Source: an uncultured Flavobacterium sp. (GTDB lineage Bacteria; Bacteroidota; Bacteroidia; Flavobacteriales; Flavobacteriaceae). Taken from it: a stretch of 64,000 nt of DNA. Below, piece after piece: positions 7,483 to 16,533 of this stretch. The notes under the pieces are model-generated. The model made no database searches. It saw nothing but the letters and a program-made list of their open reading frames with translations, and was not told the DNA's origin. The first letter of the stretch is position 1, and each line of letters opens with the position of its first letter. The stretch spans positions 62,001 through 126,000 of the forward strand of contig CALTVC010000003.1 in NCBI GenBank assembly GCA_943912855.1, in the 5' to 3' direction. A program made the position numbers and the translations under genes.

Positions 7483-8238
7483 ATGGACGCATTTGTAACC
7501 TCTGACATACAAAACGGCATAGCCACCATAACGTTTTTTCATCCGCAGGGTAACTCTATGCCGGGTGTACAACTGGCGCGCCTTGCCGCTGAAATCACAG
7601 TACAGGGCGAAGACCCAAACGTTAGCGTAATTATCCTGAAAAGCGCAGGAGAAAAAGCCTTTTGTGCCGGTGCCTCATTTGACGAACTATTATCTATAAC
7701 CAACGAACAGGATGGTAAAGCGTTCTTTTCCGGGTTTGCCAATGTAATTAATGCCATGCGAAAAGCGCCGAAACTTATCATAGCCCAGATTCAGGGGAAA
7801 GCGGTAGGTGGCGGTGTAGGCCTTGCCTGTGCTGCCGATTATACCCTGGCTACCACAGCGGCATCTGTAAAGCTAAGCGAACTTACCATAGGAATAGGGC
7901 CATTTGTTATTAGCCCGGCGGTGGAGCGTAAAATAGGCGCTTCGGCCTTTATGCAAATGAGCATTAACGCTACCGAATTCTACAGCGCACAATGGGCTAA
8001 GGAAAAAGGAATGTTTGCCGAGGTTTTTGAAAACACAGAAGAACTCAATGCAGCTACAAATACCTTAGCTGAAAAACTCGCCAACTATAACCCGGAAGCC
8101 ATGCGCCTGCTTAAACAGATAGCCTGGCAGGGTACCGAGAACTGGGACACACTCCTTACCGAACGCGCACAAATGAGCGGTTCGCTGGTACTGAGTGATT
8201 TTACTAAGGAAGCACTAAACAGGTTTAAAGGTTTGTAG
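7483..8238 (+). CDS. enoyl-CoA hydratase/isomerase family protein
   Basis: The 251-residue protein is a full-length crotonase. The oxyanion-hole segments are AFCAGASFDELL near residue 60 and KAVGGGVGLACAADY near residue 105. The usual second catalytic Glu position reads GIGPFVISPAVERKIG, so the exact reaction (hydration, isomerisation or hydrolysis of an acyl-CoA) is unclear. It is co-directional with the YjbR gene after 14 bp and probably under the same MarR-type control. Confidence 0.88.
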   Translation: MDAFVTSDIQNGIATITFFHPQGNSMPGVQLARLAAEITVQGEDPNVSVIILKSAGEKAFCAGASFDELLSITNEQDGKAFFSGFANVINAMRKAPKLIIAQIQGKAVGGGVGLACAADYTLATTAASVKLSELTIGIGPFVISPAVERKIGASAFMQMSINATEFYSAQWAKEKGMFAEVFENTEELNAATNTLAEKLANYNPEAMRLLKQIAWQGTENWDTLLTERAQMSGSLVLSDFTKEALNRFKGL

Positions 8239-8272
8239 TTTATAGTTCCGGGCGTAACCATGAACTATAAAC
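8238..8272. terminator. hairpin after the enoyl-CoA hydratase gene
   Basis: GTTTATAGTTC (8238-8248) and GAACTATAAAC (8262-8272) are perfect 11-bp inverted arms. No T-run follows, so termination may be weak. The right arm runs into AACCATAAAC, a word family also found inside the HTTM gene at 21.3 kb. Confidence 0.6.
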
Positions 8273-8288
8273 CATAAACAAAATAACT

Positions 8289-8307
8289 GCAAAAGCTTCG
8301 CTTTTGC
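8289..8307 (-). terminator. terminator of the DUF4407 gene
   Basis: GCAAAAGC-ttc-GCTTTTGC is a perfect 8-bp stem directly at the minus-strand stop codon, followed on that strand by TTATTTT. Confidence 0.65.
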
Positions 8308-9407
8308 TACATTACACTCTTTTGCTTTTCGCTAAAGCGGTCGGTGTGGGTGCGTAGCATATCGAGCGCTTTTTGCTTTTTGTAGTCGTACAGTTCGCGG
8401 TCGTTACGTATTTCAGCATATACATCGTCGTAAATACCGGCATCGGTAGATTGTAACAGTTCACGCTGGTGGGTATCCATAGCCAGGTTAGTTCGCATCG
8501 CTGCTTCGGCATCTTCCAGCTTAAAGTCGTACTCTCCTTTTGGTGAAAGCAACTTGGCAATAATTGGCGATGTCTCTATGGCCAGGAACAACAGCATAAT
8601 AAACAACGACGGTAAAAACGGCAGCTTGTTCAGCGCATTAATGCGTGCCATAAGTCCGTCAAAACCATCAATTACAGGTTGGGTTTCGGTTACCTTTTTA
8701 TCCAGATCTGTCTGAAGCACCTTACCTGCTTTTTCATTCTCTGCTATTTTTGCCTCATTGCGCTTACGCAGGCTGTCCAGTTGTTGTTTGGCAGCATCGT
8801 GGCTTTCACGTTTTTCTTTATAGATAGGACCTTTACCCATTTTTTTTGTTCCGGCAGTACCTTCGGCTTCGGTAATGTACGAACTGTACAGACCAGCTAC
8901 TTCCTTTTCTTTACGGGCTATTTCGGCCCGCAGGCTGTCGGTCTGGGCTTTATTTTTATCCAGGTCGGTTTTATAAAAAGTACTTACCTGCTTTTTATTG
9001 GCAATAGCCATATCGTTCTTCTCCTTAAGAAGCTGAGCATTGATTTCCTTCTCAAAAATCTTAATCTCAAGCGGTTTGGAAATCACTATGGCAATGATAA
9101 GGGCCAATACGATACGCGGTGTAGCCTGCAGGAGTTCCTGACGGAATTTATCGCGCTTACGGATAGTGGAAACGATAAACCTGTCCAGGTTAAAGATAAG
9201 CAGTCCCCATATAAACCCGAAGAATGCGGCAATATACGCGTTATCGAAAACCGTATAGAGTGCATACGCCGAGGCTATCCATGCCAGGAGTGCCGTAAAG
9301 AATACGGTGGCACCAATGCCAGCGTATTTGTTCTGTTCACCATTAGAACAGGTGCCAATGATATTTTTATCTGCGCCGGAGCAGATAATAAAAAATTGTT
9401 TCAACAT
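8307..9407 (-). CDS. DUF4407 membrane protein with a central coiled coil
   Basis: Starting at the ATG at 9407 the protein has 366 residues. The N-terminal CSGADKNII and WGLLIFNLDRFIVSTIRK are hallmarks of DUF4407. Four membrane helices are likely (two near residues 35-75, one near 105, one near 270), and a charged coiled-coil region with KEKE and DSLR repeats lies between the third and fourth. The function is unknown. The upstream in-frame extension encodes HHHH from a CAT repeat in the leader and is not likely translated. Confidence 0.88.
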   Translation of the reverse strand: MLKQFFIICSGADKNIIGTCSNGEQNKYAGIGATVFFTALLAWIASAYALYTVFDNAYIAAFFGFIWGLLIFNLDRFIVSTIRKRDKFRQELLQATPRIVLALIIAIVISKPLEIKIFEKEINAQLLKEKNDMAIANKKQVSTFYKTDLDKNKAQTDSLRAEIARKEKEVAGLYSSYITEAEGTAGTKKMGKGPIYKEKRESHDAAKQQLDSLRKRNEAKIAENEKAGKVLQTDLDKKVTETQPVIDGFDGLMARINALNKLPFLPSLFIMLLFLAIETSPIIAKLLSPKGEYDFKLEDAEAAMRTNLAMDTHQRELLQSTDAGIYDDVYAEIRNDRELYDYKKQKALDMLRTHTDRFSEKQKSVM

Positions 9408-9449
9408 AGTACTGAACGTTTTTTGTTTTTGATGATGATGATGATTCTG

Positions 9450-9457
9450 CAAAGATA
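9450..9457 (-). promoter_or_regulatory. -7 promoter element of the DUF4407 gene
   Basis: On the minus strand TATCTTTG fits TAnnTTTG and lies 43 nt before the ATG at 9407. The predicted leader contains a run of ATC trinucleotides. Confidence 0.5.
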
Positions 9458-9671
9458 ACGTGATTTTAACTACCAATGGTATAAACCACTGATATGAATT
9501 GCGTTAAAAAAGAAATATCCGCTCCTTGCGGCAGCGGATATTTAAAGATAACTAAACGATACTCAAATTAAATTTTTATAATGGTGGCTATTTTTTTTAC
9601 GGAAAAGGGTAATTAATAAGGAACACTATCATAAAAATTGGTTTTGAATGGTTTGTAAGGCTATTGGGATA

Positions 9672-11675
9672 TTACACCTTAACGTTTACAGTTATCGGTA
9701 AGCTGTATGACGCACGAACTTCTTTGCCCTGCAATTTACCCGGACTCCATTTTGTGGTAATGGTTTTTAATGCGCGTATTGCTTCATCGCCCATACCCAT
9801 CCCCGGATCTCTTAGTACTTTAAAGTTAGACATACGTCCGTCGGTTTCTATAACAAACGAAACATACACCCTTAAAGTCTTGTCCTCTTTTGTCTCAGGT
9901 ATTTTCATTTCATTCTTGATGAGCCTAAAAAACTCCTCTAGTCCTCCCGGAAATTCGGGCTGAGGATCTAAATCAGATGTATTATAAACAGTTACTTGCT
10001 CCACGCTGTTAACAGTATTGGTTTGTGAATAAGAGCCAACTTTAACAGACGTAGCTATTTGCCCTTTATGTTCATTTTCATTAACAAATAAGTTTGTTTT
10101 CTTTAGCTCTCCATTTTCGTCTTCATAGGTTATATGGATACGACCATATTTAGTTCCGGGCACTTTAAATAAATCAGGTCGGGCTTTCTTTAGCGAGTCG
10201 TTTTGTGCCTCTGTGTTTTTGTACACATCAATAGCCTTTATCTTATCTGACGGCGGCCATTTAAAATCGTCTTTTCTAATAAAGTTACTTACTACAACAG
10301 CGTCTTTTTCATCAACTATCTTATCGTCTTTATACTCTTTGGCAATGTTTACCCTGTAAACATCTGCCGGATAATGATACTTCGTAAAATGTTTCTCATA
10401 GTACGCATCGGTATACAAACCATATTGGTATTTCTGTGGAAACGCCTTGCTTCGGGCATTTTTATGAACAAAACTCCCTGTAAACAGACTAAAGTCTTCA
10501 GGCTTGTAATTATTTAGTATCTTATTATCTACATGCTTACTATCAATCCAAACCGCACTTGTTTTGGCATCTTTCATCTTTTTATATTGAGCAGCCGTAG
10601 GACTGCTTTTTGTACTTCTTCGCGGGGTATCAAACAAATATTTGTCTTTTTCGGCATCCGTAAGCTGTTCGTATTTTTTGTCAATGCTTACGTTGTTTGC
10701 TTTGTCTTCAACAATTACGCGTACACCGCTGTAATACTCGTCGCGGTCAGACATCTGTGAAGCTGTGGTTTTAGACTTCGATTTTTTAGCAACTTTAGGT
10801 TCTTGCGCTATAACTTCGTGGCATAATAATGTTGTTGCAAGAACTACTATAGGTAACATTAATGCCTGTAGCAATGCTCTCCTGGTTTTTGTGGTGGTTT
10901 TGGTCATCATGGTAAAACGTTTTTTGGTTGTACTAAAGTTTATGCTACTGGCAAGGGTATAAGCGAGTGGTGGCGTAGCCTTGTCCAGCAATAACAATTG
11001 ATAGGTCGGGATATTAAAGTGTCGGGATATTACAGCATCATCGGCAAGGAATTCATGATTGGTTTGCATGGCTTTTTTATACAGATACAATAAAGGGTTA
11101 AACCAAAACACCGTTTTCAGCAGCTCTACAAACAGTACATCGAGTGTATGTTTTTGGCGTACGTGGGCAAGTTCATGCGTCAGGAGTTCCGGTTCTATAA
11201 GTCGGCGTTCGTACTCATTTTTATTGATAAAAATAGTGTTCATAAATGTATGCGGGAGTACTTCTTCATTCATTAGCACCAATGTTGCACCGTTGTAACC
11301 CGATAGTGTATTACACTTCTTAACGCTGTAGAACCGAATTATATTCAGAACAAAACGTACAGCAAGCATAGTTGCTATTAAGCCATACACCCCAACGGTA
11401 GCATAAACCCAATAATTAATTGGTTCCGTTACCGGTGCAGATACAGGCATTGGAGCTACCATTTGCATCGTTTCTATCGGGAGCGCCTGAACAGGCTGTA
11501 CTTCGGCCTCTACATAAAAGGGAATTACAGCGAATGGTAAGACCAGTGAAAAAACTAAACCACTTAACAGATAAAAGCGGTTAAACCAGTACATCTTTTC
11601 ACGGGATAGTAAAAGGTAGTATGCCCCCAGGAAGATACCCAGGAACACGGTCGATTTTAGGATGTAGGCTTCCAT
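9672..11675 (-). CDS. M56-family BlaR1-like sensor peptidase with C-terminal TonB domain
   Basis: The 667-residue protein starts with four membrane helices. The metallopeptidase motif HELAH lies at residues 167-171, as in BlaR1/MecR1. After another membrane segment near residue 270 comes a long periplasmic region, and the last 100 residues (PQPEFPGGLEEF to the end) form a TonB C-terminal domain. Such fusions are frequent in Bacteroidetes. In BlaR1 the peptidase relieves repression by BlaI after a signal; the inducer here is unknown. The start overlaps the BlaI stop by 1 bp (TAATG). Confidence 0.92.
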   Translation of the reverse strand: MEAYILKSTVFLGIFLGAYYLLLSREKMYWFNRFYLLSGLVFSLVLPFAVIPFYVEAEVQPVQALPIETMQMVAPMPVSAPVTEPINYWVYATVGVYGLIATMLAVRFVLNIIRFYSVKKCNTLSGYNGATLVLMNEEVLPHTFMNTIFINKNEYERRLIEPELLTHELAHVRQKHTLDVLFVELLKTVFWFNPLLYLYKKAMQTNHEFLADDAVISRHFNIPTYQLLLLDKATPPLAYTLASSINFSTTKKRFTMMTKTTTKTRRALLQALMLPIVVLATTLLCHEVIAQEPKVAKKSKSKTTASQMSDRDEYYSGVRVIVEDKANNVSIDKKYEQLTDAEKDKYLFDTPRRSTKSSPTAAQYKKMKDAKTSAVWIDSKHVDNKILNNYKPEDFSLFTGSFVHKNARSKAFPQKYQYGLYTDAYYEKHFTKYHYPADVYRVNIAKEYKDDKIVDEKDAVVVSNFIRKDDFKWPPSDKIKAIDVYKNTEAQNDSLKKARPDLFKVPGTKYGRIHITYEDENGELKKTNLFVNENEHKGQIATSVKVGSYSQTNTVNSVEQVTVYNTSDLDPQPEFPGGLEEFFRLIKNEMKIPETKEDKTLRVYVSFVIETDGRMSNFKVLRDPGMGMGDEAIRALKTITTKWSPGKLQGKEVRASYSLPITVNVKV

Positions 11676-12043
11676 TACTTTCGGTTTTCAATTTCCTTAT
11701 CTATTATGGCGCGGAGTTCTTTAAGTTCGGCATCGCTAAGGTTGGTTTCTTTGGTAAAGAAAGACGCAAACTGCGCAGCCGAATTATTAAAGAAACTTTT
11801 TATCATTCCGTTTACCTGCCCGGAGAAGTAATCGGATTTTTTAACCATCGGGTAGTACTCACGGCTTTTGCCGTATTCCTTATAACCTACAAAGCCTTTA
11901 TCGGCCATGCGTTTTAATAATGTAGCCACGGTAGTAGCAGCAGGCTTCGGGTCGGGGAACGCTTCTATGAGGTCTTTCATAAAGGCTTTCTCCTGTTTCC
12001 AGAGCAATTCCATTAATTGTTCTTCGGTTTTGGTTAATTGCAT
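11675..12043 (-). CDS. BlaI/MecI-family repressor
   Basis: The 122-residue protein has the winged-helix layout TKTEEQLMELLW, then AATTVATLLKRMADKGFVGYKE, followed by a dimerisation tail. BlaI-type repressors are removed by the partner M56 peptidase. The stop codon overlaps the peptidase start (TAATG), so translation is coupled. Two TTCTACA-type palindromes cover its own promoter, pointing to autorepression. Confidence 0.94.
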   Translation of the reverse strand: MQLTKTEEQLMELLWKQEKAFMKDLIEAFPDPKPAATTVATLLKRMADKGFVGYKEYGKSREYYPMVKKSDYFSGQVNGMIKSFFNNSAAQFASFFTKETNLSDAELKELRAIIDKEIENRK

Positions 12044-12044
12044 A

Positions 12045-12060
12045 TTCTACAAGTTTAGAA
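12045..12060. promoter_or_regulatory. BlaI operator 1
   Basis: TTCTACA-ag-TTTAGAA has 7-bp arms with one mismatch and lies directly before the blaI ATG. It resembles the TACAnnTGTA core bound by BlaI/MecI. Confidence 0.7.
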
Positions 12061-12064
12061 TTGT

Positions 12065-12080
12065 TTCTACAAATGTAGAA
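12065..12080. promoter_or_regulatory. BlaI operator 2
   Basis: TTCTACA-aa-TGTAGAA has perfect 7-bp arms. It is centred 20 bp (two helical turns) from operator 1 and overlaps the -7 element, so both sites would face the same side of the DNA. Confidence 0.82.
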
Positions 12081-12099
12081 TAAAAATTTACACAACCAA
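12070..12099 (-). promoter_or_regulatory. promoter of the blaI-blaR1 operon
   Basis: On the minus strand TTG (12097-12099) is followed after 19 nt by TACATTTG (12070-12077), an excellent Bacteroidetes sigma-A promoter. Operator 2 covers the -7 element. Confidence 0.8.
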
Positions 12100-12394
12100 C
12101 AACTCCCTGAATTTTAACACTTTTAAATTATAATCTTTGTCTACCTATCATTTTCCGCAGGAAAACCCTTTTGTGTTCTCAATCAGTTATCTCTAAAACA
12201 TCAAGCTTCGTGGACATTGTGAAAAACCTTGGTGCTCATTGTGGTAAAAATCCACACAAAGGCACAAAGATGTGTAACAAATGTTCTTTACCATAATTAG
12301 TAAGAGATGTTTTCACTACGCTCCCGTCAATATGGAACAGCCTAAAAATCGAATAACCGAAATACGACATAACCGCATAACCCAAAAAACATAC
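12100..12394. other. gene-free stretch with scattered repeat words
   Basis: No credible gene is visible. There is a TTTTCC-gc-AGGAAAA hairpin near 12150, a CACAAAGGCACAAAGATG word (12255-12272) resembling the element at 57.6 kb, and an AACCGAAATACGACATAACC string near 12355 resembling 40.9 kb. Confidence 0.6.
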
Positions 12395-12402
12395 TACTTT
12401 TG
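12395..12402 (+). promoter_or_regulatory. -7 promoter element of the large outer-membrane protein gene
   Basis: TACTTTTG fits TAnnTTTG and lies 26 nt before the ATG at 12428. No clear -33 element is visible. Confidence 0.5.
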
Positions 12403-12427
12403 TAGTTTTTGAGTTTATAGGGTTAAG

Positions 12428-15400
12428 ATGCTAAAAAACGGGCTTTTATGGATATTGCTATTACTTTGCGCTGTCGCTGTACAGGCGCAGGATTCAGGCA
12501 CGCCATACAAAACCCGTAAAATACTTCCCTTAAACGACACCATCCGAATAGATAGTGTATCGGTTAACCCGGCTGGTTTTACGCTTAAAGATGCTTTGGG
12601 CAAGGCAATTGACACCACATATTATAAGGCAGATTTCAGCAAGGCAATTGTGGTTTTTAAAAACGGCTACCACACTGCCGACAGCCTAAGCTTGAGCTAC
12701 ACTGCCTATCCTGAATTTCTTACCAAAAAATATTCCCTTTACGACCGTGGGCGTGTGGTGCCAAACGATGCCAAATCGGGTGACCGTTTTAGCTTTAACC
12801 AAAATACGAACAATATTTTAAAACCCCTGAACGGACTGAATACCTCGGGGAGCATAACACGCGGCATTACCGTGGGCAATAACCAGAATGCCGTGGTAAA
12901 CTCTAACCTCGACCTGCAGATTACGGGTAAATTATCAGACAAAGTCAGTCTGCGTGCAAGTATTCAGGATACGAACATCCCGCTTCAGGAAGGGGGTTAT
13001 TCGCAAAAGCTCGATGAATTCGACCAGATATTCATTGAAATGTACAGCGATAAATGGAACGTAAGGGCGGGCGACCTTTTCCTGGAAAACCGCCAGTCGA
13101 AATTCCTGAACTTTAATAAAAAAGTACAGGGTCTTAATACCACCGTAGTACTTGGTAATAAGGATAGTAAAACCACCATAAATGCCGCAGCTGCTTTGGT
13201 ACGTGGGCAGTACGCACGCAGTACCTTTACAGGAACCGAAGGTAACCAGGGACCATATAAACTTACAGGCACCAACGGCGAACTTTATGTATTGGTCATC
13301 TCCGGTTCTGAACGGGTGTATGTAAACGGTGTGCTGCTGGAACGTGGCGAAAGCAACGACTACGTAATAGACTACAACGCGGGCGAAATTACCTTTACCT
13401 CCCTCTTCCCTATTACCAGCGAAATGCGTATTAATGTGGAATACCAATACAGTAACCAGAATTTTTCGCGCTTTGTTACCTATGGCGGCGTTACCCACGA
13501 GGCGGAGGATTGGAGCATAGGTACCTACCTTTACAGCGAAAGCGACATGAAAAACCAGCCGTTGCAACAAAGCCTTACTAACGAACAGGTAGATATACTG
13601 AAACAGGCAGGTGATAATACGTCGCTCATGACGGCACCATCGGCATACCAGGACACATACAGCGAAAACAAGGTACTGTATCGTCGTGAAAACGTAAATG
13701 GCACCGACATCTATATCTACTCTAACAACCCAGACGATACACTGTACAATGTTACCTTTAGCAATGTAGGTGCAGGTCAGGGAAATTATACCGTTTCGGC
13801 TACGGCATCGGTTACCAAGATATACGAATACATTACCCCACTAAACGGTGTACCACAAGGCAGCTTTGAACCGGTGGTTAAGCTTACGGCTCCTGCCAAA
13901 ATACAGATTGCCACCGTTATGGGCAAATACAACCCTAACGAAAAAACATCGGTTAACGTAGAGGCGGCATTGAGCAATAACGACCTCAACCTGTATTCGC
14001 CCATGGACGATAGCAACAACCGTGGTACGGCACTACAACTGAATGCAAAACAACGCCTTTTTACGCAGGAACGTTTTATGGTTGATGCCTTTGCCAACTA
14101 CCAGTTTGTTCAAAAGGATTTTCGAACGATAGAGCGTTTGTTCAACATAGAATTTAACCGCGACTGGAACCTTACCAATGTGGTTACTACCGATTATAAC
14201 CAAAGTTACCTGGTAGCCGGCTCCACCCTGCGCCTGCCTAAAAACGGACAGGCAACCTATCAGTTGGAACAACTTGATTTCGGCAGTGGATTCACAGGTA
14301 CACGACACGTAGTGAACGGGCAGTTTACCTTTGGCAAATTTTATATTCAGGAAACCGGAAGCGCCCTGAAAAGCGATGGTAATTACAGTACCTCATCGTT
14401 TGTACGGAATGAGGCGCTTGCCAAATACCATTTCGGGAAGAACTGGGCAGGGGCAAGTTTCCGTGCAGAAGACAATGAAGAAACCCTGAAGGAAACCAAC
14501 ACTTACAGTAGCCTGAGCCAGCGCTTTACCGAATACGGTGCATTTACAGGTCGTGGTGATAGTACCAAAGTATACGTGGAGTTGGGTTACCTACAACGCG
14601 CTAATGACAGCCTTGTAAGCACGTTATTACAGCGTGTTAATACCTCACGCTCGTACTACCTGAAATCAAGGTTACTAAAAACGGAGAAAAGCAACCTGTC
14701 GCTTTTTGTGAACTACCGTACCCTTAAATTTACAGATGCCTCGTACGCTACCCAAAAGTCGCTTAACTCCCGCCTGCTGTACAACGACCGCTACTGGGGG
14801 CAACTCTTACAGGTTACGGGAGCTTACGAAACAGCTTCGGGCACCATAGCCGAACAGGAGTTTACCTATGTAGAAGTAGCCGCAAGCCAGGGTGTGTATA
14901 TGTGGAATGATTATAACAACAACGGTATACAGGAACTCCAGGAGTTTGAGATAGCCCCCTACCCTGACCTTGCCAAATACGTGCGGGTGTACCTGCCTAA
15001 CCAAACGTATCGTGGCACGCACCAAAACAAGTTCTCCGTATCGGGTACGTTTAATAGTGCGCAGTGGCAAAACGAAACAGGTCTTAAAAAGTTCCTGTCG
15101 TATTTTTACGATCAGGCATCGTACATCATCGACAGGAAAATTCGACGTGACGGCAGCAACTTTGACATGAATCCGTTTTCAAATTCGGAAGAAAACCTGT
15201 TGGGGCAAAACAGTTCGTTGCGAAACAGCATCTTCTTTAACCGTGGAAAACAGCACCATTCCGTTACTTATACCTACCTGAACAGCCGGAGCAGAAGCCT
15301 GCTTTCGGTGGGTTCGCAAGATGCCAAATTGCTTTCGCACCAGGCACAGTATGCCCACCTTATCCAAAAGACATGGTTGCTTTCGTATACGGAACAGCAC

Positions 15401-15850
15401 AGTAAAACCACTTCCGATGCCGAAAACTACGAACAGAAAAACTACACTATTTTCAGCTACCAGTTGGCACCTAAAATCTCGTACATTTTTTCGCGTAATG
15501 CAAGCCTTGACATTTTTTACGAATACCAGGACAAGCGCAATACCATAAACGGAAAGGAAACCCTGGCACAGCAACGCATGGGTACATCATACAGCTACGC
15601 TACCGAAAAGGGTTTTACTACCAGCGGAGAATTTTCGTACTATAAAAATGATTTTTCGGGCGACCAAAGTACAGCTTCCGCCTACCAGATGCTACAGGGC
15701 TTAACAGCCGGTAAAAACCTTACGTGGCGCCTGTTGCTACAAAAAAATCTTACCCGTTTCCTAGACGTAAACCTGAGTTACCAGGGTCGTAAAAGTGAAA
15801 CCAGCAAAACCATACACACTGGTAGTGTACAACTTAGGGCATATTTTTAG
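12428..15850 (+). CDS. large outer-membrane protein of unknown function
   Basis: The 1140-residue protein has a signal peptide ending VAVQAQ. Residues 130-200 read SITRGITVGNNQ and DLQITGKLSDKVSLRASI, and residues 285-330 contain GSERVYVNGVLLERG and YNAGEITFTS, phrases also seen in the SprA family of type IX secretion. The remainder is alternating strands with many aromatic residues and ends in RAYF, a C-terminal Phe typical of a barrel protein. It is much shorter than SprA and is not that protein. It stands alone. The function is unknown; a barrel with periplasmic repeat domains is inferred. Confidence 0.85.
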   Translation: MLKNGLLWILLLLCAVAVQAQDSGTPYKTRKILPLNDTIRIDSVSVNPAGFTLKDALGKAIDTTYYKADFSKAIVVFKNGYHTADSLSLSYTAYPEFLTKKYSLYDRGRVVPNDAKSGDRFSFNQNTNNILKPLNGLNTSGSITRGITVGNNQNAVVNSNLDLQITGKLSDKVSLRASIQDTNIPLQEGGYSQKLDEFDQIFIEMYSDKWNVRAGDLFLENRQSKFLNFNKKVQGLNTTVVLGNKDSKTTINAAAALVRGQYARSTFTGTEGNQGPYKLTGTNGELYVLVISGSERVYVNGVLLERGESNDYVIDYNAGEITFTSLFPITSEMRINVEYQYSNQNFSRFVTYGGVTHEAEDWSIGTYLYSESDMKNQPLQQSLTNEQVDILKQAGDNTSLMTAPSAYQDTYSENKVLYRRENVNGTDIYIYSNNPDDTLYNVTFSNVGAGQGNYTVSATASVTKIYEYITPLNGVPQGSFEPVVKLTAPAKIQIATVMGKYNPNEKTSVNVEAALSNNDLNLYSPMDDSNNRGTALQLNAKQRLFTQERFMVDAFANYQFVQKDFRTIERLFNIEFNRDWNLTNVVTTDYNQSYLVAGSTLRLPKNGQATYQLEQLDFGSGFTGTRHVVNGQFTFGKFYIQETGSALKSDGNYSTSSFVRNEALAKYHFGKNWAGASFRAEDNEETLKETNTYSSLSQRFTEYGAFTGRGDSTKVYVELGYLQRANDSLVSTLLQRVNTSRSYYLKSRLLKTEKSNLSLFVNYRTLKFTDASYATQKSLNSRLLYNDRYWGQLLQVTGAYETASGTIAEQEFTYVEVAASQGVYMWNDYNNNGIQELQEFEIAPYPDLAKYVRVYLPNQTYRGTHQNKFSVSGTFNSAQWQNETGLKKFLSYFYDQASYIIDRKIRRDGSNFDMNPFSNSEENLLGQNSSLRNSIFFNRGKQHHSVTYTYLNSRSRSLLSVGSQDAKLLSHQAQYAHLIQKTWLLSYTEQHSKTTSDAENYEQKNYTIFSYQLAPKISYIFSRNASLDIFYEYQDKRNTINGKETLAQQRMGTSYSYATEKGFTTSGEFSYYKNDFSGDQSTASAYQMLQGLTAGKNLTWRLLLQKNLTRFLDVNLSYQGRKSETSKTIHTGSVQLRAYF

Positions 15851-15887
15851 ATTGTTGGAAAGTTAGATGATTGGATTACCAGACTGC

Positions 15888-16379
15888 CTATTCTACAAGC
15901 TTCTTTTCTTTTTTAGAAAAAGCACTCGATTGCAGTATATACGCTTTAGCAAATGCCTTTAGGTCGGCAGGTTGTGTAGTGTAATTCTTTAGCAGGAATG
16001 CTTTGTCTTCTTTAATCTTTCCGGTGTAGCCGGTAATCCAGGGTACGTTGTCCTGTACATTAAGCCGGATAAGTCGCGCTTCGTAGTTGTCAGAATCTTT
16101 AATTATAGTAGCGTCAAGCAGGTCGGTGCCTTTATCAAAAAGGCGTTTTTTGCTGAATAGTCCGCTTTCGTAGCGTGCCTTCAGGATAATAGATACTGCC
16201 TTGTAGGCAACCAGTGTGGTATTATGGTGGGTATCGGTTACGTCCTCAAACCGTTTGTAAAAGCTGTTAGTGCTTTGTTCAGACACCGCAGCGTTTACAT
16301 ATTCCTTACGTACAACTGCAAGGTCAGACGCAGAAACAGCAGCAACCATCCATAAAATAAAGGCGAATAATAACTTCAT
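15888..16379 (-). CDS. hypothetical exported protein
   Basis: From the ATG at 16379 the product has 163 residues with a signal peptide ending AAVSAS. The mature part is alpha-helical and basic, with TPR-like spacing (LIRLNVQDNVPWITGY, KAFAKAYILQSSAF). No family is recognised. An in-frame longer start at 16451 would add a hydrophilic stretch before the signal peptide and is rejected. It converges with the large outer-membrane protein gene. Confidence 0.75.
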   Translation of the reverse strand: MKLLFAFILWMVAAVSASDLAVVRKEYVNAAVSEQSTNSFYKRFEDVTDTHHNTTLVAYKAVSIILKARYESGLFSKKRLFDKGTDLLDATIIKDSDNYEARLIRLNVQDNVPWITGYTGKIKEDKAFLLKNYTTQPADLKAFAKAYILQSSAFSKKEKKLVE

Positions 16380-16458
16380 TGGCACAACACTAAATCCCGT
16401 TAAAGACAAATATACATTTTTATATTCTTTGGTTATCAAGCGGTGTGCCAATGAATGT

Positions 16459-16508
16459 TAAATAAAAAGTTCCGTAAAAACGGCATATCACACCATCCTT
16501 ACGGAACT
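16459..16508 (-). terminator. terminator of the di-heme oxidoreductase gene
   Basis: AGTTCCGTAA (16468-16477) and TTACGGAACT (16499-16508) are perfect inverted arms; reading the minus strand they are followed by TTTTATTT. Confidence 0.75.
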
Positions 16509-16533
16509 CTTTTAATAAATTAAGCGTTAAAAA

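Noticed and set aside
8679..9458. 259-codon frame opposite DUF4407
   Set aside because: The reverse strand of the coiled-coil region lacks stops by composition; the DUF4407 frame has the family motifs.
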